Under the pieces are notes generated by a model. The model was not told the origin of the DNA, ran no database searches, and worked only from the letters and a program-made list of their open reading frames with translations. Below, in pieces: positions 16,973 through 24,326 of a stretch of DNA of 64,000 bases. The position numbers and the translations under genes are program-made. Source of the DNA: Galbitalea sp036271875 (GTDB lineage Bacteria; Actinomycetota; Actinomycetes; Actinomycetales; Microbacteriaceae); the NCBI GenBank assembly GCA_036271875.1, contig DATAZU010000010.1:1-64000 (forward strand), in the 5' to 3' direction. Numbering within the stretch: the stretch's first letter is position 1; every line of letters starts with the position of its first letter.

Positions 16973-18135
16973 CTGTCGACCCTTTCTATGGCTGGTTCAT
17001 CCGTTACCGTGCGGGCCATCGTTCTCGCCCGCCTGCGCCGACCGAGTGGCGCGAGAGTGAATGCCGCCGTCACGACGAAGCCGACCACGATGAACGTGAG
17101 CGCCCACCACCACTGGATGAACAGGAACATCAGCAGACCCACTGAAGCGACAAGCGTCCACGCGTAGAAGATCAGGACCGCGTGCAGATGGGAGTGGCCG
17201 AGATCCAGCAGGCGGTGGTGAAGGTGCTTCCGGTCGGCGCTGAACGGCGACTTACCCGCCTGCAGCCGTCGGAGCACCGCGAGGCTGAAGTCCAACAGTG
17301 GCACGGCAAGAATTACGAGCGGCAACAGGATGGGGATGTAGCCGACGATGACGACGCTGTGGTCGATCCGATTGGTCGCGATCTGGGTCGGGTCAATGTT
17401 GTCGGTGACATTGATGGCCGAAACCGCCATTAGAAGACCAACGAGCAGGGCGCCGGAATCCCCCATAAACATCTTCGCCGGATGGAAGTTGACCGGCAGG
17501 AAGCCGGCGCAGACACCGATCAGTACCGTGGTAATCAGGGCGGCGAGGTTGTAGTAGTTGAGGTTGTTGACCGACTGCTGCTGATACGTATAGATGAAGA
17601 ACACGCCGTTCGCGATGATCGCGACTCCAGCGACCAGACCATCCAGTCCGTCGACGAAGTTGACCGCGTTCATCACCAGTACGACGACGAACACCGTGAG
17701 GATAAGCGAGGGGAAGGCGCCCGGCAGGATGATCCCGCCGAACGGGATCGCCAGCAGCTGCGTGCCGCCGAACGCCAGCACGAGCGCGGCGATGAGCTGG
17801 CCGGCAAGCTTGGTCACCCATCCCAGGTCAATGATGTCGTCGATCACACCAAGGATCACGATGATCAGCGCGGCAAGCAGGATGGTCGCGATCTGCCAGC
17901 TGTCGCCAAACGCGCTGCGAAGCGGCGGCACGAACCAGGCAACGCCGATCGCGACCAGCAGGCCGAAGAACATGGCGACTCCGCCGAGACGCGGCGTCGG
18001 CCGAGTGTGCACGTCGCGCGCGCGAATCTTCGGGTACAGCTTGTACTTCACGCTGACCCGGAGGATAACGACAGACAGGCCCCAGGTAACCAGGGCGGTC
18101 AGCAACCCGAGACCGACGTAGAAGATTATTCGCAT
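16969..18135 (-). CDS. wecA: Undecaprenyl-phosphate N-acetylglucosaminyl 1-phosphate transferase
   Basis: 388 residues, polytopic (about 11 helices). Member of the MraY/WecA/TagO family that links a sugar-1-phosphate to undecaprenyl phosphate. Motifs: TRPTPRLGGVAMF, GVIDDIIDLGW (Mg-binding Asp pair), NAVNFVDGLDGLVAGV, MGDSGALLVG and the cytosolic HLHHRLLDLGHSH. It starts cell-envelope glycopolymer or arabinogalactan-like linkage synthesis. It overlaps tsaC by 10 bp. The C-terminus is a long basic tail (RRRRARTMARTV). Confidence 0.94.
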   Translation of the reverse strand: MRIIFYVGLGLLTALVTWGLSVVILRVSVKYKLYPKIRARDVHTRPTPRLGGVAMFFGLLVAIGVAWFVPPLRSAFGDSWQIATILLAALIIVILGVIDDIIDLGWVTKLAGQLIAALVLAFGGTQLLAIPFGGIILPGAFPSLILTVFVVVLVMNAVNFVDGLDGLVAGVAIIANGVFFIYTYQQQSVNNLNYYNLAALITTVLIGVCAGFLPVNFHPAKMFMGDSGALLVGLLMAVSAINVTDNIDPTQIATNRIDHSVVIVGYIPILLPLVILAVPLLDFSLAVLRRLQAGKSPFSADRKHLHHRLLDLGHSHLHAVLIFYAWTLVASVGLLMFLFIQWWWALTFIVVGFVVTAAFTLAPLGRRRRARTMARTVTDEPAIERVDR

Positions 18136-18803
18136 CGGTCAGCACCGACGACTTCCCGAATCGCATCGTCGCCGATCACGCCGTGGCGCACGATGCGCAG
18201 CTTGCCGCCCTCGGTGCCCAGGGCCGTCGCATCCACGATGGTTGATGCCGGATCGGGGGAACCATCGTGTTCGGCCCCGACTCGACCGCCGTTCAGGTAG
18301 ACGCTGACCGAGTCAGCAAGATAGTCGCGAGCCTCCTCGATAGTGACGGCGGCAGGCTTCCCCGTGAGATTGGCGCTCGAAACGGCGAGGGGGCCGGTTT
18401 CGGCGAGCAAGGTCAGCGCGACCTGGTTGGACGGCATCCGGAGCGCGACCGTTCCGTGTGACTCTCCAAGATCCCACGCCAGAGAGGATCGCGCGGGAAG
18501 GATGATCGTAAGGCCGCCCGGCCAGAATTCCTTGACGAGGGCGTTCACTTCGTCCGGCACGTTCTCGGCCAATGCGTCGAGAGCCCCGACACCCGAGATG
18601 AGCACGGGGGGCGGTGACTGGCGACCGCGACCCTTGGCGTCGAGCAGGCGCTGGACTGCAGCCGGGGAGAAGGCGTCCGCGGCAACTCCATAGACCGTGT
18701 CCGTCGGGATGACGACCAGTTCGCCACGCCCAATCGCGGCGCGCGCCAGGCGCACTCCGGTGAGCAACTCGGTGCTGTCCGAGCAGTCGAATTCAGGGGC
18801 CAT
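18126..18803 (-). CDS. tsaC: Threonylcarbamoyl-AMP synthase
   Basis: 225 residues, YrdC/Sua5 domain only (no C-terminal Sua5 extension). It makes threonylcarbamoyl-AMP for t6A37 in tRNAs reading ANN codons. Motifs: VVIPTDTVYGVAADAF, the LLDAKGRGRQSPPPVLI substrate loop, FWPGGLTIIL, VALRMPSNQVAL, and GPLAVSSANLTGKPA. First gene of the tsaC-wecA-atp gene chain; prmC, its usual upstream neighbour, is separated by the HAD and drr-like genes. Confidence 0.95.
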   Translation of the reverse strand: MAPEFDCSDSTELLTGVRLARAAIGRGELVVIPTDTVYGVAADAFSPAAVQRLLDAKGRGRQSPPPVLISGVGALDALAENVPDEVNALVKEFWPGGLTIILPARSSLAWDLGESHGTVALRMPSNQVALTLLAETGPLAVSSANLTGKPAAVTIEEARDYLADSVSVYLNGGRVGAEHDGSPDPASTIVDATALGTEGGKLRIVRHGVIGDDAIREVVGADRCE

Positions 18804-18907
18804 GTCTCGTACATCGTAGTCGCAGGCACATATGCAGAAGCCGCGCTTCGAGAACCCCCGGAACCGGCTCCGGCCCCGCCGCGCGGTCGACTAGCGTTGA
18901 GGTTACC

Positions 18908-19522
18908 GTGGACCTGTATCTCTTCGACTTCGACAAGACGCTCTACGCGTATGACTTCCGCAGGCGCCTGCCCGCGCTCAGCCGAATGAGTGGGGTAAGC
19001 CAGTACCACCTCGCGAAGACGTGGTGGGCCGGCGGCTACGAGACTCGCGCCGAACTCGGTGAGTGGGCGAGCGCGCAGGACTACCTTGACAAGTTCGCCG
19101 AGGTCACCGGAGCCCGGCTCACACTCGACCAGTGGTGCGAGGCTCGGCACGAGGCATCCACCCCGAATGCCGGTGTTGTCGATGCACTTCGGTTCGCGGC
19201 CACGCTAGGCACAGTCTCGCTGTTCTCTAATAATCCCCCGCCGTTCATTGCGACGCTCGCCAAGATGGCGCCGGATGTCGCGGCAATTCTCGGAGACAAC
19301 GTGCTGGTCAGCTGCGAGATCGGCATCCGCAAGCCGGACCCGAAGGCGTATCTCGCCGCACTGAAGCACTACGGCGCCGTGTCGACCGAGGCGTTCTTCG
19401 TCGACGACTCTGCAGCGAACATCGCAGGTGCAGAAGCGGACGGCATCACCTCGTTCCAGTACACGGATGCGAGCGACGTTCCCGCGCTCGATGCCGCGAT
19501 CCGGGCATTCGCCGCCCGCTAA
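18908..19522 (+). CDS. HAD-superfamily hydrolase
   Basis: 204 residues from GTG 18908. HAD motifs: LYLFDFDKTLYAYDF (nucleophile Asp), VSLFSNNPPPFI (motif II Ser), Lys/Pro in GIRKPDPKAY, and FFVDDSAANIAGAEADGI (motif IV acidic pair). Probably a phosphatase on a small metabolite; substrate unknown. The gene is divergent from tsaC and ends just before the first long palindrome. Confidence 0.9.
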   Translation: MDLYLFDFDKTLYAYDFRRRLPALSRMSGVSQYHLAKTWWAGGYETRAELGEWASAQDYLDKFAEVTGARLTLDQWCEARHEASTPNAGVVDALRFAATLGTVSLFSNNPPPFIATLAKMAPDVAAILGDNVLVSCEIGIRKPDPKAYLAALKHYGAVSTEAFFVDDSAANIAGAEADGITSFQYTDASDVPALDAAIRAFAAR

Positions 19523-19526
19523 AAAT

Positions 19527-19590
19527 CCGTGAGAGGGCCCAATCGACCCTTAACCTCCGGGCTTTAAGGGTCGATTGGGCCCTCTCACGG
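19527..19590. repeat. Long palindrome, copy A (27-bp arms), likely bidirectional terminator
   Basis: Arms 19527-19553 and 19564-19590 are perfect inverted repeats of 27 bp with a 10-base loop. Core ccgtgagagggcccaatcga. It is flanked by an A-run on the left (aaaaat) and gcttt on the right, as expected for intrinsic termination. A second member of the family is at 22327-22389 with a compensated base change in the stem. The two enclose the drr-like module. Confidence 0.92.
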
Positions 19591-19599
19591 GCTTTGGTA

Positions 19600-19635
19600 T
19601 TGACGACTCTTCCTTAACTGTGTACGGTCTACACA
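19600..19635 (+). promoter_or_regulatory. Promoter and operator-like dyad of the drr-like operon
   Basis: A -35 box TTGACG (19600-19605), a 17-bp spacer and a -10 box TACGGT (19623-19628). The dyad tgtgta-cggtc-tacaca (19619-19635) covers the -10 box. This is a good place for repression by the TetR-family protein encoded two genes downstream (inference). A second small palindrome cgtatacg lies further downstream at about 19647. Confidence 0.65.
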
Positions 19636-19689
19636 TTGTTTATGTCGTATACGCAATGTGCGTGGTACGCAGTTGAGGAGGAGATTGAC

Positions 19690-20634
19690 GTGACACAACC
19701 ATCCATGATCGAAACGCGGGGACTCCGAAAGTCCTTTCGCGGAACAGCGGTACTCGACGGACTCGACCTGACCGTCGACCGCGGCCGGATCTTCGCGCTG
19801 CTCGGACCCAATGGCGCGGGCAAGACCACGACCGTCAACATCCTGACGACCCTGCTCAAACCGGATGCGGGCACGGCGCTCCTCGACGGAATCGATGTCG
19901 TCCGCGACCCGGCTGCCGCGCGAGCGACCCTCAGCCTCACCGGCCAGTTTGCCGCGGTTGATCCGTTCCAGACCGGCGCAGAGAACCTCGCGATGATGGC
20001 TCACCTCGCGCACCTCCCCCGCAGAACTGCCCGAACTCGGGTCGCCCGATTGCTCGAACAGTTCGACCTCGTTGACGCAGCGGGAAGGATGGCATCAACA
20101 TACTCGGGAGGTATGCGGAGACGCCTTGACCTGGCTATCAGCCTGATCGCCGCTCCCCCGATCGTCGTTCTCGATGAGCCGACGACCGGGCTCGATCCCC
20201 GCAGCCGCAACCAGATGTGGAGCGTCGTGCGCGAACTCACCGCTGGCGGAACGACCATCCTGCTCACCACGCAATACCTGGAGGAGGCGGATCAGCTCGC
20301 CGACACCGTCGCCGTTCTGAATCACGGCGTGGTCGTCGCATCCGGGACACCGAGTGAGCTCAAGGCCGGCCTGGATGGAGACCGGGTGGAGCTGGTCTTC
20401 GAGAGCGACGCTGTCTTTGCGGTTGCCCGGGGCGTGAGTTTCGGTGCAGACGCGAGCTTTGATGCCGATCGCATAAGCGTTTCCGTCCCGTCAAGTGAGC
20501 CGGTTCGCACCACCCGCGAGCTGCTTGCGGTCGCCGATCGGTACGCACTCACGGTCAGCAACATCACACTCACCAAACCGACGTTGGACGACGTATTCCT
20601 TTCCCTGACCAGCCACGAGGAGGCGGCAGCATGA
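19690..20634 (+). CDS. DrrA-family ABC transporter ATP-binding protein
   Basis: 314 residues from GTG 19690, behind gaggaggag; the longer ORF from 19636 starts inside the promoter region. Walker A GPNGAGKTT, signature YSGGMRRRLDL, Walker B IVVLDEPTTGLDPRSRNQMW, switch LLTTQYLEEADQLAD. The GLDPRSRNQMW and TTQYLEEADQ strings and the C-terminal extension (LTKPTLDDVFLSLTS) are typical of DrrA, the daunorubicin/doxorubicin resistance exporter ATPase. It powers the permease encoded next, overlapping by ATGA. Substrate unknown. Confidence 0.94.
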   Translation: MTQPSMIETRGLRKSFRGTAVLDGLDLTVDRGRIFALLGPNGAGKTTTVNILTTLLKPDAGTALLDGIDVVRDPAAARATLSLTGQFAAVDPFQTGAENLAMMAHLAHLPRRTARTRVARLLEQFDLVDAAGRMASTYSGGMRRRLDLAISLIAAPPIVVLDEPTTGLDPRSRNQMWSVVRELTAGGTTILLTTQYLEEADQLADTVAVLNHGVVVASGTPSELKAGLDGDRVELVFESDAVFAVARGVSFGADASFDADRISVSVPSSEPVRTTRELLAVADRYALTVSNITLTKPTLDDVFLSLTSHEEAAA

Positions 20635-21422
20635 CCGCATCATCCGTATCCGTAGGCGCTCGCCCCACAAACCGTCCTCTCTCCGACGTCGGCGCGATGA
20701 TTGCGCGGGAGCTGCGGCGCACGGTGCGCAGCGTCGACATGCTCATCACCGGACTCGCGCTCCCCGCGCTGATCATGTGCGTGTTCGTGATCATCTTCGG
20801 CGGCGCCGCGGAGCACGACGGGCACTACATCCAGTACGTCGTGCCGGCCATCCTGATCCTGTGCTCCGGATTCGGCTCGGCACTGACCGCCGTCACCGTC
20901 GCAAAGGACATGCGGGAGGGCATCATCGATCGCTTCCGCACCATGCCGATCTTCGGCGGATCCGTGCTCGTTGGGCACGTGGTCGCCAGCGTGCTGCGAA
21001 ACCTGGTCGCGAGCGCTGTCGTCATCGGGGTCGCGCTGTTGCTTGGCTATCGGCCCGAAGCGGATCTCGGGCACTGGATCCTTGCCGCGGTGTACCTCGT
21101 ATTCGCGATTACTGCATTCACCTGGGTGTGCTGCGCCGCCGGTCTGTTGCTCAGTGAGGAGGCCGCGCAGAGCGTGAACTTCGTGTTCCTGTTCCTGCCC
21201 TACGTCTCGAGCGGGTTCGTGCCGGTCGACACGATGCCGACCTGGCTGCAGGGATTTGCGAAAACCGAGCCATTCACTCCGATCACGGAAACCATGCGAG
21301 CCCTGCTGAGCAACCTGAGCCCCGGCACGAACGGCTGGCTCGCGATCGCCTGGCTTGGCGGGGTGCTCGTAGTCGGCTACGTCAGTTCGCTTCTGCTGTT
21401 TCGCCGCCGCATCAACCGTTGA
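20631..21422 (+). CDS. DrrB-type ABC transporter permease (ABC-2)
   Basis: 263 residues, six membrane helices of the ABC-2 type. Segments MLITGLALPALIMCVFVIIF, VVPAILILCSGFGSALTAV, the cytosolic KDMREGIIDRFRTMPI motif characteristic of DrrB/ABC-2 permeases, and FVFLFLPYVSSGFVPVDTM followed by TEPFTPITETMRALL. Partner of the preceding ATPase; translationally coupled. Role is probably export of a hydrophobic drug or lipid. Confidence 0.92.
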   Translation: MTASSVSVGARPTNRPLSDVGAMIARELRRTVRSVDMLITGLALPALIMCVFVIIFGGAAEHDGHYIQYVVPAILILCSGFGSALTAVTVAKDMREGIIDRFRTMPIFGGSVLVGHVVASVLRNLVASAVVIGVALLLGYRPEADLGHWILAAVYLVFAITAFTWVCCAAGLLLSEEAAQSVNFVFLFLPYVSSGFVPVDTMPTWLQGFAKTEPFTPITETMRALLSNLSPGTNGWLAIAWLGGVLVVGYVSSLLLFRRRINR

Positions 21423-21450
21423 TCGCTCAACCCCTCGCGCATCCAGCAGA

Positions 21451-22332
21451 ATGATGGACATGGCATCAGACGGCGACCTCCCCCGCGGCATCGCGCTCGC
21501 GTGGGGGGTCGCCGCGAACCCGCAGCGCGGGCCGAAGCGCGAACTCAGCCTCGAAGGCATCGTGGACGCCGCAGTTCAGATCGCGGACGCCGACGGTCTC
21601 GGCGCGGTGTCGATGTCGAGCGTCGCGACCGCACTCGGCTACACGACGATGTCGCTGTATCGCTATGTCAGCGCAAAGGATGATCTCATCCTGCTGATGC
21701 AGGAAGCCGGCATCGGCCTGCCGCCCAGCTCGATCGGTGAGGCCGAAAACTGGCGCGACGGACTGACACGCTGGTACCGGACTGTGCTCACGGTCTTCGA
21801 TGCGCATCCGTGGCTCCTCGACATCCCGGTAGACAGCGAGCCGAACACTCCGAACAACCTGGGCTGGCTGGATGCTGGACTCGGCGCTCTCGCGGACACC
21901 CCCCTGGCACAGACCGAGCGCGTGTCTGCCATGCTCATGCTCAGCGGGCAGTCGCGCTGGGAGGGACAGATCCTGCGCACGCAGGCGTCGGACGGGATGC
22001 CCGCCGATGCGCTTGCCGAACTCATCACTCCCGAGCAGTTTCCGTTTCTCGCGCCGGCAATCGCCGCAGGATCATTTTCCGACGGCGAGCCGGAAGCCTT
22101 CGAGTTCGGGCTGCTGCGCATCCTCGATGGCCTCGAGCTGCACATGACCGAGCTGTCAGCCGGGAGATCCGGCACGGTTTCCAAGCCGGACGACGATCGC
22201 GAGTTCGCTAAGGACGAGAACGTCAAGAAAGCGGCGGCCAGGGTCAAGGACGCCGACGCCAAACTGCGCGACGCCCGTCAAAAACACCGCGAGGCCGTCA
22301 CCAAGGCCCGCGAAAAGTCCAAAACTCCGTGA
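21451..22332 (+). CDS. TetR-family regulator of the DrrAB-like exporter
   Basis: 293 residues from ATG 21451 (a second ATG follows at once, a third at 21460). N-terminal HTH LEGIVDAAVQIADADGLGAV then SSVATALGYTTMSLYRYVSA. C-terminal domain of the TetR_C type. The last 45 residues are an Ala/Lys/Asp-rich helical tail. The final codons (ccg tga) lie inside the left arm of palindrome copy B. The gene follows drrB by 28 bp; it likely represses the promoter at 19600. Confidence 0.9.
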   Translation: MMDMASDGDLPRGIALAWGVAANPQRGPKRELSLEGIVDAAVQIADADGLGAVSMSSVATALGYTTMSLYRYVSAKDDLILLMQEAGIGLPPSSIGEAENWRDGLTRWYRTVLTVFDAHPWLLDIPVDSEPNTPNNLGWLDAGLGALADTPLAQTERVSAMLMLSGQSRWEGQILRTQASDGMPADALAELITPEQFPFLAPAIAAGSFSDGEPEAFEFGLLRILDGLELHMTELSAGRSGTVSKPDDDREFAKDENVKKAAARVKDADAKLRDARQKHREAVTKAREKSKTP

Positions 22333-22389
22333 GAGGTCCCAATCGACCCAAATGTCCCGGTTTTATGGGTCGATTGGGACCTCTCACGG
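22327..22389. repeat. Long palindrome, copy B (24-bp arms), bidirectional terminator with embedded stop codons
   Basis: Arms 22327-22350 and 22366-22389, perfect over 24 bp, loop of 15 bases. Core ccgtgagaggtcccaatcga. Compared with copy A the ninth base of the gtgagagg core is T instead of G, and the partner base in the right arm changes with it, so pairing is kept. Both convergent genes (TetR on plus, prmC on minus) end inside it with the same codons ccg-tga. Confidence 0.92.
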
Positions 22390-23247
22390 GCTTTTGAGGG
22401 CGGTGGTAGCTCGGTCCCGGCCGAGGAGGTCGCGGTGCGTCGCGACCGCGGTCCAGCCGTCAGCGCGCAGCAGATCGGCGATGGATGCTCCCTGCAACTC
22501 CCCGTGTTCGAGCACGAGCGTGCCGCCGGGATGCAGCAGTCGGAGCCCCGTCCTCGAGACCTGGCGCACGACATCCAGCCCGTCCGCTCCCCCGTAAAGC
22601 GCGGTGGGAGGGTCGTGCAGCTGGACTTCCCGGTCGCGCGGCACGGCGTTGGTCGGGATGTACGGAGGGTTTGAGACGACGACGTCCGCCGTGCCGTCGA
22701 GTTCAGTAAACGCATCGGCGAGGTCGCCAAGCACGACCGCTGCATTCGTCGCACGCGTCAGATCCCGGTTGATCTCGGTCCAGCGAAACGCGTCCGGAGA
22801 GACCTCAACGGCGTAGACGAGCGAGTTCGAGACCTCCGTGGCCAACGCGAACGCGATCGCGCCGCTGCCGGTGCCGAGATCGACGGCAATCGGATGCTCG
22901 GCCGGGATCGCGCGTAACGCATCCACCGCGTATTGGGCGACCTGTTCGGTCTCGGGCCGGGGAACGAACACTCCCGGTCCCACCGCGAGCTCGAGCGAAC
23001 GAAAGTATGCGCGTCCGGTGATGTGCTGAAGCGGCTCGCGCGCCACGCGGCGGTCAAGCAACCCGGTGAGTTCGTCGACCTGATCGGGACGAAGCTCGGC
23101 GCCGGCGATCGCCTTGGCCTGGACTTCTCCGCGGCTCATATCGAGCACGTGGCCGACGAGAAGGTCGGCATCGACCTCGGGTGTCGCGACGCCCGCATCC
23201 GTAAGCCTCGTGATTGCGAGGTTCCGGAATTCGGCGAAGGAGGTCAT
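22384..23247 (-). CDS. prmC: Release factor glutamine methyltransferase
   Basis: 287 residues. SAM-dependent enzyme that methylates the Gln of the GGQ motif in release factors. SAM-binding VDLGTGSGAIAFAL and catalytic NPPYIPTNAVP are present, with the N-terminal helical bundle TGRAYFRSLELAVGPGVFVP then RPETE. It overlaps its substrate gene prfA by ATGA. The C-terminus (TALKSP) ends inside the palindrome. Confidence 0.96.
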   Translation of the reverse strand: MTSFAEFRNLAITRLTDAGVATPEVDADLLVGHVLDMSRGEVQAKAIAGAELRPDQVDELTGLLDRRVAREPLQHITGRAYFRSLELAVGPGVFVPRPETEQVAQYAVDALRAIPAEHPIAVDLGTGSGAIAFALATEVSNSLVYAVEVSPDAFRWTEINRDLTRATNAAVVLGDLADAFTELDGTADVVVSNPPYIPTNAVPRDREVQLHDPPTALYGGADGLDVVRQVSRTGLRLLHPGGTLVLEHGELQGASIADLLRADGWTAVATHRDLLGRDRATTALKSP

Positions 23248-24326
23248 TCGCCGGGATCGCCCACGGCAGCCAGACGGGCGTTCTCGTCGAACTCGATGCA
23301 GGACTCGACAATCGGCTCGAGAGCGCCGTTCATGACCTGGTCGAGGTTGTACGCCTTATACCCGGTGCGGTGATCGGCGATCCGGTTCTCCGGAAAGTTG
23401 TACGTGCGGATGCGCTCCGAGCGATCCATGGTGCGGATCTGGCTCTTTCGAGCGTCGGATGCCGCGGCATCCAGCTCCTCCTGCTGGCGCGCCAGCAAGC
23501 GAGCACGAAGCACGCGCATGCCCGCCTCTCGGTTCTGGATCTGGCTCTTTTCGTTCTGCATCGACACGACGATGCCGGTCGGGATGTGCGTGATGCGCAC
23601 GGCGGAGTCGGTGGTGTTGACTGACTGTCCGCCCGGGCCGCTCGAACGGAAAACGTCGATCCGAAGGTCGTTTGCGTTGATCTCCAGTTCTTCCGGCTCA
23701 TCGACCTCGGGGAACACGAGCACACCGGTCGTTGACGTGTGGATGCGTCCCTGCGACTCGGTAGCCGGGACGCGCTGAACACGGTGCACACCACCCTCGT
23801 ACTTGAGGTGCGCCCAGACGCCCTGCGACGGGTCAGTCGCATTCGACTTGATCGCGATCTGCACGTCCTTGTAGCCGCCTAGATCACTCTCGTTGCGTTC
23901 GAGCAGTTCGTACTTCCAGCCCTTGGACTCGGCATAGTGCATATACATGCGCAGGAGGTCGGCCGCAAACAGCGCGCTTTCGGCGCCCCCCTCGCCACCC
24001 TTGATCTCCATGATCACGTCGCGGCCATCATCCGGATCGCGAGGAATGAGCAGTCGGCGAAGCGCCTCCTGCACCTGCACGCGATGCTCTTCGAGCGCCG
24101 GAACCTCCGCTGCGAATGCCTCGTCTTCCTTCGCGAGTTCGCGTGCGGCCTCGAGGTCCTCGCCGGCCTGCTGCCATGTGGCGTATGCGACGGCGATCTT
24201 GTTGAGCTCGGCGTACCGGCGGTTGAGCTTCTTGGCCCGCGCCGCATCACCGAAGACGCTGGGATCAGACAGCTGGGTCTGGATCTCCTCGAGTTCGGCC
24301 AGCAGGGTCGCTACTGACTCGAACAC
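23244..24326 (-). CDS. prfA: Peptide chain release factor 1
   Basis: 360 residues from a GTG start that directly abuts the rho stop. Codon-recognition tripeptide PAT (in QRVPATESQGRIHTS) marks RF1, which reads UAA and UAG. Catalytic loop SSGPGGQSVNTTDSAVRITH holds GGQ. The N-terminal regulatory helices are complete. Order rho-prfA-prmC is conserved. Confidence 0.97.
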   Translation of the reverse strand: MFESVATLLAELEEIQTQLSDPSVFGDAARAKKLNRRYAELNKIAVAYATWQQAGEDLEAARELAKEDEAFAAEVPALEEHRVQVQEALRRLLIPRDPDDGRDVIMEIKGGEGGAESALFAADLLRMYMHYAESKGWKYELLERNESDLGGYKDVQIAIKSNATDPSQGVWAHLKYEGGVHRVQRVPATESQGRIHTSTTGVLVFPEVDEPEELEINANDLRIDVFRSSGPGGQSVNTTDSAVRITHIPTGIVVSMQNEKSQIQNREAGMRVLRARLLARQQEELDAAASDARKSQIRTMDRSERIRTYNFPENRIADHRTGYKAYNLDQVMNGALEPIVESCIEFDENARLAAVGDPGE

